A stretch of DNA of 64,000 bases from Calditrichia bacterium (GCA_020635015.1 JACKAP010000001.1:62001-126000), one strand, 5' to 3'. Positions 33,742 to 42,803 are shown, counted from the stretch's first letter. Notes: generated by a model from the letters alone, not told the origin. Made by a program: numbers and translations.

Positions 33742-35573
33742 AGCTCGGTAGAACCTCATCGCTGCTGGTGTTCACCGTAACCCTCCTGGGCCTGCTGCTG
33801 ATGATCTGGGCCGTCAGCCTGATCCGTGATGCTTTCCAGTACCAGGCTGCGGGAGAAACCAATGCCCGTTTGATTGGCCGGCTGATCGAATTCGAAGATG
33901 CGCTGCACCGGCTGGAGGCGGTTATTCATCAGGAATTTCCCGATGATTCCCCGAAGACCGCCACCCAATACTGGGTTCGGGAATATGCTGAATATCTCAA
34001 ATCCCGGGAGGAAATCAGTGGCCTGTATCCGCCGGAGACGGTGCTGTCCATGCTGGCGGAGACCGACAGCGTCACCCACAACATGGACAGTCTGTACATG
34101 GAAGTGATCAGCTTACCCGCCGCTTCCAAACCGTTACAGGAGATCGCCTTTTACCAGGAAAGCCACCGGGCGGTCAGCCTGGTGCGTGAGGAAATTCGCG
34201 AACGCCGGGCCTATAACAGCCAACTGTCGCAGCAATTGACGCGCAACTGGCACATCCTCAGCATGCTGATGGTGGTCTGCTTTCTGATGCTGATCATGTT
34301 TGCCGCTATCATGCGGCTCTACCAGCAGGATCTGCGCAAGCGCAAGCGCATCGAAAAGGCGCTGAAGCGTATCACCGCCGAATTCCGGGCCATATTTAAG
34401 TCGATCCCCGACGCGGTGGTCTTCTCGGATATGAATCATGAGATCCTGATGGTCAATCCCGCCTTCACCGACCTGTTCGGCTATAACCCGGAGGAGATTG
34501 TCGGCCAGCAGGTGGAGGTGTTGTTTGCCCGGAAAAATCCACAAAACGACCCGCAAAGCCCGCCGGAGAACGGGCATTTGGTGCCATTCGAGGCGAATTG
34601 CCTGCGCAAAAACCAGCAAGCATTCGTCAGCGAGACGGTGGAAGCAGTCGTGCGCGACGAGGGGATGGCCCTGGGATATTTCAGCATCATCCGCGACATC
34701 ACCAAGCGCAAACGCGCCGAGCAGGCGCTCAGCGCCGCCCATGACAAGCTGGAGATGTGGGTGAACGAGCGCACCGAAGACCTGATGCGCGCTAACGAAG
34801 AGGTGAAGCGCTTTGCCTATATCGTCTCTCACGACCTGCGCGCCCCGCTGGTGAATGTCAAAGGCTTTGCTGGAGAGCTGCGCCATTCCTTTGAGGTGAT
34901 CAACAATTACCTGCGCAAGGTGCTGCCCCATCTCAGCGATGAAGAAGGCACGGAGCTGCAGGAGATCCTCAGTGAGGAAATCCCCGAGGCCCTGCAGTTT
35001 ATCGATGCGTCCGCCAGCCGGATGGGCAACCTGATCGATGCGGTGCTGAAGCTCTCCCGGCTGGGACGGCGGGAACTGCATTTCGAGAGCATCAATGTGC
35101 GCATCCTGCTGCAGCGGCTGCTGGAGAGCCTCGCCCATCAGATCGAGCAATCGCAGGTGGATATTACCTACGGGGCATTGCCCCGGGTCATGGCGGACCG
35201 CACTTCTCTGGAGCAGATGCTCGGCAACATCCTGGTCAATGCGATCAACTATCTTCAGCCGGGCCGGCCGGGCAAAATCCGTATTTCCGGCAAGAGCACG
35301 CCCACAGAAACGGTGTTTTCGATTCAGGATAACGGACGGGGGATTCCCGAGGCGGATCTGCCCAAGGTGTTCGAGCCTTTCGGCCGTGCCGGCACTCCGG
35401 ATGTACCTGGAGAAGGCATGGGCCTGGCTTACGTGCAAACCCTGGTGCGCCGCCACGGAGGACGCATCTGGTGCAACTCCCGGGTGGGGGTGGGGACGAC
35501 GTTCAGCTTCAGTATTGCCCATAATCCGCTAAAAGAGATCCAGCCGGCGGAAGCGGAAATAGAACGCGGATGA
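33738..35573 (+). CDS. Membrane PAS-histidine kinase
   Basis: The 611-aa sensor has a TM helix at 8-29, a periplasmic CHASE3-like helical segment (30-170), a second TM helix at 172-192, a PAS domain (about 215-325), a coiled coil, HisKA with H365 (YIVSHDLRAPLVNVKG) and a HATPase (DNGRGIP, GEGMGLAYVQTL). The insertion between the HisKA helices is longer than usual (about 385-415). It overlaps the upstream kinase gene by four bases (ATGA). Its final residues and stop codon lie in the left arm of an inverted repeat (35558-35602), so the C-terminus has been trimmed or capped by repeat DNA. Confidence 0.92.
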   Translation: MKLGRTSSLLVFTVTLLGLLLMIWAVSLIRDAFQYQAAGETNARLIGRLIEFEDALHRLEAVIHQEFPDDSPKTATQYWVREYAEYLKSREEISGLYPPETVLSMLAETDSVTHNMDSLYMEVISLPAASKPLQEIAFYQESHRAVSLVREEIRERRAYNSQLSQQLTRNWHILSMLMVVCFLMLIMFAAIMRLYQQDLRKRKRIEKALKRITAEFRAIFKSIPDAVVFSDMNHEILMVNPAFTDLFGYNPEEIVGQQVEVLFARKNPQNDPQSPPENGHLVPFEANCLRKNQQAFVSETVEAVVRDEGMALGYFSIIRDITKRKRAEQALSAAHDKLEMWVNERTEDLMRANEEVKRFAYIVSHDLRAPLVNVKGFAGELRHSFEVINNYLRKVLPHLSDEEGTELQEILSEEIPEALQFIDASASRMGNLIDAVLKLSRLGRRELHFESINVRILLQRLLESLAHQIEQSQVDITYGALPRVMADRTSLEQMLGNILVNAINYLQPGRPGKIRISGKSTPTETVFSIQDNGRGIPEADLPKVFEPFGRAGTPDVPGEGMGLAYVQTLVRRHGGRIWCNSRVGVGTTFSFSIAHNPLKEIQPAEAEIERG

Positions 35574-35602
35574 CGCGGATTCCGTGTGATCCGTGTTCTA
35601 TT
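35558..35602. repeat. AATAGAACGCGGATGAC inverted repeat covering a stop codon
   Basis: AATAGAACGCGGATGAC (35558-35574) pairs imperfectly with GTGATCCGTGTTCTATT (35586-35602). The TGA of the upstream kinase gene (35571-35573) is inside the left arm. Copies occur at 40381-40397 (one arm) and 42605-42803. Confidence 0.8.
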
Positions 35603-35616
35603 AAATTTATTCGGAA

Positions 35617-37644
35617 CTAAGGCTGCAGATACTTCCCCAGCCAGCCGTGCACGGTTTGCCACCACAGCCGGGCGTTCTGCGGTTTGCGCACGAAGTGGTC
35701 TTCGTCCGGGAAGAACAGCAGGCGGGAATCCACCCCGTTCATCTGCAGGGCGGTAAAGAGCTGCAGTCCCTGGGTATAGGGCACCCGGTAATCATGCTCG
35801 CCGTGAATCACCAGCATGGGCGTGCGGAATTTGGCGGCGTGATTGGCCGGATTCCATTTCTGATAGAGACTGCCTTCCTCCCAGGGCTTTCCGTTGAATT
35901 CCCACATCGGGAACCACAGCTCCTCGGTTGCACCGAACATGCTCACCTGCTCGTAAACCCCGTCGTGAGACACCAGCACCTTGAAGAGGTTGTCATCGTT
36001 ATGCCCGGCGATCCAGTTGATCATGAATCCGCCGTAAGAAGCCCCGGCAGCACCCACCCGCTCACCGTCGATAAAATCGAAATTGCTAATCGCCCAGCGG
36101 GTTCCGGTCATCACATCCTCAAACGGCGCGCCGCCCCAGTTCTTGCTCACCGCATCGCAGAAGTCCTGACCGTAGCCCCGGCTGCCGTGGAAGTTCACCA
36201 TGATCACCACATAACCGGGTGCGGCAAACAGTTCGGAGTTCCAGCGATAGTGGAAATCGTCGGAAAATGCCCCCTGCGGGCCGCCGTGAATCAGGTGCAC
36301 CAGGGGATATTTCTTAGCCGGATCGAATTTCGGCGGTTTAACCATCAGCAAATGCACCGAATCGCCGTTTGCGCCGGTGAACCAGTAATCCTCCACCGGA
36401 TTCATCTCCAACTGCGCCAGCCGTTCGCGGTTGGTAAAGGTCAGTTGGGTTAATTGCTTTTTGGCGATGTCGAAGCGGAACAGCTCATAGGGCATATTGG
36501 CGGCCTGGATGTTCAGCACCAGCGATTTGCCGTCCGGGTGCACCGCCAGGGCGCCGATGTCTTTCTTGTCCAGGAGCAGCTTTGGCTTGCTGCCGTTTCG
36601 ATCGACCTCAAACAGGCGACTGCGGCCATGATGGGGCACATAAAAGTAGAGCTTGCGGGAATCGGGCGACCAGGCAAAGTCCGAGACCGAGCGGTCGAGG
36701 GAGGCGGTCAGGTTGCGGGTTTCGCCGCTGGCAAGATCGTAGATCATCAAATTCTGCTGATCCGCCTCAAAGCCCTCCCGGGACATGGAGAGATAGGCCA
36801 GATATTTGCCGTCGGGGGAAAACCCCGGGGCGCAGTCGTTCCCGCGGCCGGTGGTGACCTGTTTCGGGGCTTTGCCGCTGCGGTCGGTCAGCCAGAGATC
36901 GTTGTTGGTGCTGGCGGCCACCACCGGGTCGGGATTCTGCACGAAGCAGATGGTGTTGCCGTCCGGCGACCAGTCAAAATCATGGCTGCTGCCCAGGGAG
37001 ATCGGCGGGCAGTCGCTGCCGGCAGGAGTTACTGAAACCGCTTCGCCCCCCGCGGCCGGCACCACCACCACCCGGCTGTTTTTGCCCTCTTTCCAGGCGT
37101 TCCAGTGGCGGTACATCAGGGCGTCGATCACCCGCCCGCTGGCCTGGTCTTTGGCTTTCTCCTTCTCCTGCTTTGCTGATGCCGCCGGCGTAGCAGCGTC
37201 CGGGTACATATCGGTGGCGACGGCGAAATATTTGCCGTCCGCCGACCAGGTAAAGGCGTTTACCCCGGTGGCGATGTCGCTCACCGACTGCGCTTCTCCG
37301 CCGTCGAGGTGCAGCCGGTAGATCTGGGCGCTGCCGTCACGGGTGGAGATGAAGGCCAACTGTTTGCTGTCGGCAGACCACAGCGGGGAGGCGTCGGTCG
37401 CGGGATGAAAGGTCAACTGCTTGTGCACCTTGCCGTCGGTGGAAACCAGGTAGAGATCCGCATTTCGGTTGTTTTCCGCGACGTTGTAATAGGTGATCCC
37501 ATAAGCGACCCAGCGTCCGTCGGGAGAGATCTGCGGGTCGCTGACCCGCCCCATCTCGAACATGTCGGTGAAGCTCAGCGGGCGCTGCTGCGCCAGGCCG
37601 GGTAATGATAATAAGAACAGGGTGATGACAAATATCTTGCCCAT
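35617..37644 (-). CDS. S9 family prolyl oligopeptidase-type peptidase
   Basis: The 675-aa protein has a signal peptide (about 1-18), a beta-propeller of WSADGK/SPDGK blades (about 30-400) and an alpha/beta-hydrolase domain with nucleophile motif GASYGGF (Ser near 535), Asp in HGEHDYRVP and His in DEDHFV. It resembles dipeptidyl- or acylaminoacyl-peptidases that trim short peptides, here in the periplasm. AAGGAGG four bases before ATG gives a strong start. It is a monocistronic gene, convergent with the kinase operon and divergent from the antiporter gene. Confidence 0.93.
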   Translation of the reverse strand: MGKIFVITLFLLSLPGLAQQRPLSFTDMFEMGRVSDPQISPDGRWVAYGITYYNVAENNRNADLYLVSTDGKVHKQLTFHPATDASPLWSADSKQLAFISTRDGSAQIYRLHLDGGEAQSVSDIATGVNAFTWSADGKYFAVATDMYPDAATPAASAKQEKEKAKDQASGRVIDALMYRHWNAWKEGKNSRVVVVPAAGGEAVSVTPAGSDCPPISLGSSHDFDWSPDGNTICFVQNPDPVVAASTNNDLWLTDRSGKAPKQVTTGRGNDCAPGFSPDGKYLAYLSMSREGFEADQQNLMIYDLASGETRNLTASLDRSVSDFAWSPDSRKLYFYVPHHGRSRLFEVDRNGSKPKLLLDKKDIGALAVHPDGKSLVLNIQAANMPYELFRFDIAKKQLTQLTFTNRERLAQLEMNPVEDYWFTGANGDSVHLLMVKPPKFDPAKKYPLVHLIHGGPQGAFSDDFHYRWNSELFAAPGYVVIMVNFHGSRGYGQDFCDAVSKNWGGAPFEDVMTGTRWAISNFDFIDGERVGAAGASYGGFMINWIAGHNDDNLFKVLVSHDGVYEQVSMFGATEELWFPMWEFNGKPWEEGSLYQKWNPANHAAKFRTPMLVIHGEHDYRVPYTQGLQLFTALQMNGVDSRLLFFPDEDHFVRKPQNARLWWQTVHGWLGKYLQP

Positions 37645-37674
37645 TTTACCTCCTTGAGTAAGTTTACAAAACGA

Positions 37675-37743
37675 TCCACGGATTACACGGATTTACACTG
37701 ATTCATTTTAAAATTTTCAGTGAAAATCCGTGTAATCCGTGGA
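37675..37743. repeat. Near-perfect CGGATTACA inverted repeat
   Basis: The 27-base arms (37675-37701, 37717-37743) differ at one position. The loop is AT-rich. It lies 30 bp upstream of the minus-strand peptidase start, between divergent genes, and is the only distinct element in the gap 37645-37950. Confidence 0.85.
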
Positions 37744-37950
37744 TAAAGAAGCAGTCAGACAAAATGAAATCGGGCTAACTGACGCCACGCGGGCGTAAGA
37801 ATATCCGTTGCCGGAGAAATAAATTCAACTGAATAATTATTTTACGATTACACTTTGATATCAACCGTAAGGTTTTTACATTCTCAGCGACACTATCAAT
37901 GGGTTCAGGCGAATCCGAATCTGGCAGAACGATCGGGAAAGGAATGCTAT

Positions 37951-39525
37951 ATGCGCGACAGACGGCAAATGTTTTCAATAATTATTATCGTCTTATTATT
38001 AATCAGCGGAGCATTGTTGGCCGGAGACGGGCCGGTGGTTGATGGCGGAGTGACCGCGCTCTCTGCTCCGGCGGCAAATATAGCGGAAGGCGGCGAGCAT
38101 AACTCGCTGGGGCATACCCTTCCGCTCTGGAGCATCATCCCCTTTATCGGGATTCTGCTGTCGATCGCCATCTTTCCCCTGGTTGCGGAACATTTCTGGC
38201 ATCGCCATTTTGGCAAGGTGTCTGCTTTCTGGGGCCTTGCTTTTGCCGTTCCCTTCCTGATGGCCTATGGCAGTGAGGCGATCCATGAAATACTGCATGT
38301 CTATCTGCTGGAATACATCCCTTTCATCATTCTGCTCTGGGCGCTTTATACCGTCGCCGGAGCGATCCTGGTCAAGGGCGCGCCGGTAGGGGTGCCCAGC
38401 AACAACCTGGTGGTGCTGATCATCGGCACCGCCCTGGCGTCCTGGATCGGGACCACCGGCGCCGCCATGGTGCTGATCCGCCCCTTCATCAAAATGAACG
38501 CCTACCGGAAATCGAAAGTGCACCTGATCGTCTTCTTCATCTTCCTGATCGCCAATGTCGGCGGCTCCCTCACTCCGCTGGGCGATCCGCCCCTGTTCTT
38601 GGGCTTCCTGCAGGGGGTGGAATTCTTTTGGACCTTCAATCTCTTCACCGAAATGATGTTTGTGGCGGTGATTCTGCTGTTTGTCTTTTTTGCCTACGAT
38701 TCCTACATGTTTCGCAAAGAAGGCTGGCATGAGAAAATGCATCTGAAGGAAACCCATTTCGACCTCCCGGATGATATGGCTGATGATATGGTCATTGCGG
38801 AAGATGTGGAAGAAGAAGACGCCAAGACCCACCAAAAGACCACCAAAGTTTACCGCATTGAGATCAAGGGGCTGTTTAATGCGGTGTTCTTGCTGGGGGT
38901 AATCGGCGGCGTGCTTTTCAGCGGCTATATGCGCCTGGGCGAGGTGTCGGTGCTGGGGATCCATATGCCGGTGGAAGGGATCATCCGCGACCTCTTCCTG
39001 GTGGCGATGGGCCTGCTCTCCCTGAAATTCACTCCGATGGGTTCGGAAATGCGCCGCGGCAACGATTTCAACTGGTTCCCGATCCAGGAGGTCGCCAAGC
39101 TGTTTGCCGGCATCTTCATCACCATCATTCCCGCCCTGGCGATGCTCAAGGCCGGGATGGCGGGCCACCTCGATTTTATTATCGCCGCGGTGGAAAAGCC
39201 CTGGCACTATTTCTGGATCACCGGCGCGCTCTCCAGTTTCCTGGATAATGCCCCCACCTACCTGGTATTCCTGAACACCGCTATGGGTAAATTCGGCCAG
39301 TCGGTACAGTGGATGATGACCGACGGCGCCATTTTCCTGAAGGCGATCAGTACCGGTGCCGTCTTCTTCGGGGCGATGACTTACATCGGCAATGCCCCCA
39401 ATTTCATGGTGAAATCGATCGCCGAGCAGGCCAACATCAAGATGCCCAGTTTCTTCGGGTATATGGCCTATTCGGTGCTGCTGCTGGGGATTACCTTTGT
39501 GCTGGTAACGTTTGTGTTCTTTTAA
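37951..39525 (+). CDS. NhaD/CitMHS-type sodium:proton antiporter
   Basis: The 524-aa membrane protein has an N-terminal signal-like segment, about 12 predicted membrane helices, and the signature NVGGSLTPLGDPPLFLGF plus SSFLDNAPTYLVF typical of the NhaD-like ion transporter group. It exchanges Na+ for H+ across the inner membrane. I chose ATG 37951, which has AAAGGA at 37938-37943. An upstream frame extension to 37855 has no support. An acidic cytoplasmic loop (about 270-300, EDVEEEDA) is notable. tatD follows after three bases, so the two are probably co-transcribed. Confidence 0.9.
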   Translation: MRDRRQMFSIIIIVLLLISGALLAGDGPVVDGGVTALSAPAANIAEGGEHNSLGHTLPLWSIIPFIGILLSIAIFPLVAEHFWHRHFGKVSAFWGLAFAVPFLMAYGSEAIHEILHVYLLEYIPFIILLWALYTVAGAILVKGAPVGVPSNNLVVLIIGTALASWIGTTGAAMVLIRPFIKMNAYRKSKVHLIVFFIFLIANVGGSLTPLGDPPLFLGFLQGVEFFWTFNLFTEMMFVAVILLFVFFAYDSYMFRKEGWHEKMHLKETHFDLPDDMADDMVIAEDVEEEDAKTHQKTTKVYRIEIKGLFNAVFLLGVIGGVLFSGYMRLGEVSVLGIHMPVEGIIRDLFLVAMGLLSLKFTPMGSEMRRGNDFNWFPIQEVAKLFAGIFITIIPALAMLKAGMAGHLDFIIAAVEKPWHYFWITGALSSFLDNAPTYLVFLNTAMGKFGQSVQWMMTDGAIFLKAISTGAVFFGAMTYIGNAPNFMVKSIAEQANIKMPSFFGYMAYSVLLLGITFVLVTFVFF

Positions 39526-39528
39526 ACA

Positions 39529-40320
39529 ATGCGTATGGAAACCTATATCGACTCCCACACCCACCTCCATTTCGAGGAATTTGACCGCGACCGGGAGGCG
39601 GTGATGGCGCGGGCCCGGCAGGCGGGGGTAGAGCAGATCATCTCGCTGGGTACCGATCTTTTTTCCAGTCGCCAGAATCTGCAGCTTACCCGCCAGTTCC
39701 CGGAGGTGTTTGCCGCCGCCGGCATCCATCCTTCGGAAGCACACCGCGCCCGCCCCGGCGATGTTGAGGCGGTCAAAACCCTGGCGCAGAGTGATCCCCG
39801 GGTGGTAGCGGTGGGGGAAATCGGCCTGGATTTTTACTGGGACAGCACCTATCACCGCGAGCAGTACGAAATCTTCCGCGAGATGCTGCGCATCGCCGGC
39901 GAGATCGATAAGCCGGTGGTGATCCACAACCGCGCCGCCCAGCGTGAGATGGAATGGTTTTTTCAGGAAGCAGGAATCGAGACCCTCGACGGGGTGATGC
40001 ACTGCTTTGCCGGCGAGGTGATCGATGCCCGTTTTTATCTGGAGATGGGCCTGCACATTTCCTTCACCGCCAACATCACCTTCCGCAATTTCCGGGCGAT
40101 CGATGTCATCCGGTGCGTACCGCTGGAGCGTCTGCTGCTGGAAACCGATTCGCCTTACATTGCGCCTGCCGGTACGTCCGAAAAACGCAACGAGCCGGCC
40201 AATGTGATCCGGGTGGCGGAAAAAATTGCCGAGATCCACCGCCTTCCCCGGGAGGAGATCGCCCGCATTACCACTGAAAACGCCCGCCGCCTCTTCCGGC
40301 TGCCCGACCCGGCTTTGTGA
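39529..40320 (+). CDS. TatD family metal-dependent deoxyribonuclease
   Basis: The 263-aa TIM-barrel hydrolase has the family metal ligands: DSHTHLHF near the start, GEIGLDFYW, VIHNRAA, MHCFAGE and ETDSPYIAP. TatD proteins are 3'-5' DNA exonucleases involved in repair or DNA quality control. Three bases separate it from the antiporter stop codon, and no Shine-Dalgarno site is visible, so translation may depend on the upstream gene. ATG 39529 and 39535 are both possible starts. Confidence 0.93.
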   Translation: MRMETYIDSHTHLHFEEFDRDREAVMARARQAGVEQIISLGTDLFSSRQNLQLTRQFPEVFAAAGIHPSEAHRARPGDVEAVKTLAQSDPRVVAVGEIGLDFYWDSTYHREQYEIFREMLRIAGEIDKPVVIHNRAAQREMEWFFQEAGIETLDGVMHCFAGEVIDARFYLEMGLHISFTANITFRNFRAIDVIRCVPLERLLLETDSPYIAPAGTSEKRNEPANVIRVAEKIAEIHRLPREEIARITTENARRLFRLPDPAL

Positions 40321-40380
40321 ATTAATTTTACAAGAAGCGCATATTTATATCGCGTTCCACAGAACACGATAAGCGTTTTT

Positions 40381-40459
40381 AATAGAACGCGGATGACTTG
40401 GCGCGGCCTGCGGCCGCAAATAAATGGTAAATGCTGAATGCTCAGCGGTAAATGCGCAT
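40381..40459. repeat. Composite repeat: AATAGAACGCGG arm, GGCC palindrome, AATGGTA heptamers
   Basis: AATAGAACGCGGATGAC (40381-40397) is followed by GCGGCCTGCGGCCGC (about 40402-40416) and AATGGTA-type heptamers (40422-40459). Each belongs to a family seen elsewhere in the window. Confidence 0.65.
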
Positions 40460-40473
40460 TGGAATACATTTTA

Positions 40474-40482
40474 TGGTATAAT
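40474..40482 (+). promoter_or_regulatory. Extended -10 promoter of the acyltransferase gene
   Basis: TGGTATAAT is a perfect extended -10 (TGnTATAAT). A start about seven bases later would give a leader of roughly 95 nt before ATG 40585, GC-rich and able to fold (GACCG at 40506 with CGGTC at 40530). Confidence 0.55.
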
Positions 40483-40584
40483 ACTTGTATAAACCTCCTA
40501 CCAGAGACCGGCGGCCAGGTTCCCGGGAGCGGTCGAGTTCTCAGTAGCCTTGATCTTGCACGGAGTTTAATGGAAGGAGTTTCG

Positions 40585-41292
40585 ATGGAAAATGCCGCTG
40601 TCTTACAATCGCAATTCATCCCGGAACGACCGGGGAAGTTTCAGAAGATGTGGGAGAATAGCCTAATATTCCGGGATACGGTCGAATCGCTGATCATGAT
40701 CCGCAACGGGATTCGCCAGCAGAATTACCAGAGCCTGGTGTTCCGCAAAGCGGTTACCCGGAAGGATCTCGAAAACGTATTCCGGCTGCGCTATGATGAG
40801 TACATGTCGGGGAATTATATCGATCCCCATAAACATCTCGACATCAAAGAACGCACCGACTTCGACTGTCAGTCGCTGCACTTCATCGCTCATCACAGCC
40901 GGGTGATCGGCGGCGCCAAGTTGGTGATCGGGCGGACCTTCCCGATGGACCGCATCTTTCCTTACCTCCAGAAGCGGCGGCCGCTCAACAGCGCGGAGCT
41001 GACGCGTTTTATCATCAAAGGCGAGGACCCGGAAGATGACGAACTGGCGGTCGCCTTCTGTGCCCTGATGTACGAAGAGAGCACCCGGGCAGGGATTTGG
41101 GACTGGTTCCTGGCCGCCAACGGCCAGACGCTGGCGCTGCTGGACAAACTGGGCATTCACTACCGCATCCTGGGCGCCCAACGGATGTACCTGGGCAGCC
41201 GCTGCCAGCCGGCGCACATCGACCTGCGCAACTTCGGAGAGTTTTTCCGGTGTTATCCAAGTGTGAATAAGATTTTTCAGAAAAAGAACTGA
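40585..41292 (+). CDS. FeeM-like GNAT-fold N-acyl amino acid/autoinducer synthase-like protein
   Basis: The 235-aa protein resembles the N-acyl amino acid synthase (FeeM) and acyl-homoserine-lactone synthase branch of GNAT enzymes: FRLRYDEYMSGNYIDPH in the N-terminal half, then HSRVIGGAKLVIGR, and SAELTRFIIKGED as the conserved acidic/arginine motif. The C-terminal half has YRILGAQRMYLGSRC. Such enzymes join an acyl-ACP chain to an amino acid or similar amine, making lipids or signals. ATG 40585 is supported by AAGGAG five bases upstream. It faces a ThiF-like gene, and the two share a 123-bp gap filled by an inverted repeat. The product is unknown. Confidence 0.62.
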   Translation: MENAAVLQSQFIPERPGKFQKMWENSLIFRDTVESLIMIRNGIRQQNYQSLVFRKAVTRKDLENVFRLRYDEYMSGNYIDPHKHLDIKERTDFDCQSLHFIAHHSRVIGGAKLVIGRTFPMDRIFPYLQKRRPLNSAELTRFIIKGEDPEDDELAVAFCALMYEESTRAGIWDWFLAANGQTLALLDKLGIHYRILGAQRMYLGSRCQPAHIDLRNFGEFFRCYPSVNKIFQKKN

Positions 41293-41300
41293 AAAGGCGT

Positions 41301-41407
41301 TGATGGGTTAATGGGTGGATGGGTTAATGAGTAAAAGCATGCATCGAGGCGAGTCGGGACTTACTCCTACGTCCGTTTTTCCCCATCCACCCATTAACCC
41401 ATTAACA
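41301..41407. repeat. ATGGGTTA-type repeat, inverted pair
   Basis: Octamer repeats (41301-41336) are complemented at 41376-41407, with CGTCCGTTTTTCCCC at the loop edge (41371-41385). It fills the gap between convergent genes and could act as a two-way terminator. Confidence 0.75.
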
Positions 41408-41415
41408 AAAGTATT

Positions 41416-42408
41416 TTAAACCGTTTTTACCGCCTGCCGTTTGGGCTGTCCGTTGACCGGGGCGGAGCGGGGGATGTGGTTTTCCCGCTGCTTCAGGGAA
41501 TCTGCCCCGGCAAAATATTTGGCCAGGAAAATCTTCAGCCGCTGCAGCGGGTTGCGGTTGCCCATCCAGAGATAGCCGGTCTTGTACTTCATGCGATAGG
41601 GATCGAACTGAGCGTAATACGGGGCGCAGCGCACCGGCTTACGGCGCAGAAGAATGTTCAGCACCTCGGTCACCGCCAGTCCGGTGGCGATGTGGCAGGC
41701 GGCGTCGAGCGAAGGCAGGCGCTTCCGGGTATAGTCGAGCTTGTTGGTGTTCATATATTTCCGGTGCAGCCCTTTCGGCGCCAGGCCGTGGATGAAGGCC
41801 AGGATCTTGTCCTCGAACTTCATCTGGCTGCGCAGGTTGAAGTAATCGTCGAAGCTGATTCCCCGGGGCGAGAATACCTGCAGGGTGGCGCTGAATCCCA
41901 GGTGGGTGGTCAGCACCACGTAGAGTCCCTGTTCCCGCGATTTCCGGTAGAGCAGACTGCGGGTGTCGGGCATGAAAAAGTCCAGCCCGTCGACCACGAT
42001 ATTGGCTCCGCTCAGAAAGCGGTCGATGTTCATATCGGTGATCGGCTCCGGGAAGATGGCGATCTGCGCTTCGGGATTGATCTGGGTCACCATTTCTGCC
42101 AGCACCTCCACCTTCCTCCGCCCGATCGTCTGGCTGGAGGCGCCGTACTGGCGGTTGGTGTTGGCCACATCATAGGCGTCGTAATCGGCGATGCGGAATT
42201 TGCCCACCCCGGCCCGCGCCAGGGCGATCAGCATCGAACTGCCCACGCCCCCTAGCCCGGGAATCGCCACGCAACTGTTGCGCAGACGCTCCTGCTCGAC
42301 CCGGCTGAGCAGGCCGATATTGCGGAAAAAGGCCCGGGCATAATAATCCATTTCCGGGCGGCTATTGACTGAAGCGGATTTGGGGGTGAACGGTTCGCTG
42401 ACCTTCAT
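41416..42408 (-). CDS. ThiF/MoeB/HesA-type E1-like adenylyltransferase
   Basis: The 330-aa protein has the ATP-binding loop GLGGVGSS (51-58), the strand-end IADYDAYDVANTNRQ (73-87), the conserved Arg/Lys at 96-99 and the metal-site DGLDFFMPDTR (140-150). It should adenylate the C-terminus of a partner protein or a carboxylate. The Cys-x-x-Cys zinc pair of MoeB/ThiF is missing, and the C-terminal tail (after about 290) is basic and unassigned. No ubiquitin-like or sulfur-carrier protein is adjacent. AAGGAGG precedes ATG 42408. The convergent FeeM-like gene is the only obvious partner. Confidence 0.82.
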   Translation of the reverse strand: MKVSEPFTPKSASVNSRPEMDYYARAFFRNIGLLSRVEQERLRNSCVAIPGLGGVGSSMLIALARAGVGKFRIADYDAYDVANTNRQYGASSQTIGRRKVEVLAEMVTQINPEAQIAIFPEPITDMNIDRFLSGANIVVDGLDFFMPDTRSLLYRKSREQGLYVVLTTHLGFSATLQVFSPRGISFDDYFNLRSQMKFEDKILAFIHGLAPKGLHRKYMNTNKLDYTRKRLPSLDAACHIATGLAVTEVLNILLRRKPVRCAPYYAQFDPYRMKYKTGYLWMGNRNPLQRLKIFLAKYFAGADSLKQRENHIPRSAPVNGQPKRQAVKTV

Positions 42409-42604
42409 GACATCCTCCTTGAATAAATGAAAAAATGACCCTGTTTAGCACCGGAATAAACAAAATATGTGCCACCGGGCGATTTCCGGAAATATTTAGC
42501 GGAAAGCAGCCCGAAGTTTGAATATCGTCATTTGATTTCGTATCTTTATCCTTGTATAAAATTGCAAAGAACATGACCAAATATTCTTGAGGTCCATATT
42601 CGCC

Positions 42605-42803
42605 AAAATAGAACGCGGATGACGCGGATGACGCGGATATTCGCGGATTTTTTTTAAGTTGCTTCGCGTAGTGTTTTCAAAAATTTACCGTGAAGGCAGC
42701 AAAATGAATACAATGGCCATAGCATATTATGATATCTTTGTCTTTTAACTTAATCAGTGATCCGTGGTAATCCGTGTCATCCGCATCATCCGCGTTCTAT
42801 TAA
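42605..42803. repeat. AATAGAACGCGGATGACGCGGAT repeat, widely spaced inverted arms
   Basis: GCGGATGAC units (42605-42650) are matched by complementary units (42759-42803), 108 bp apart. It lies in the 570-bp gap 42409-42978 upstream of purF. The rest of that gap is AT-rich and shows no riboswitch I can recognise. GGAAAGG at 42960-42966 is a distant ribosome site for purF. Confidence 0.75.
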
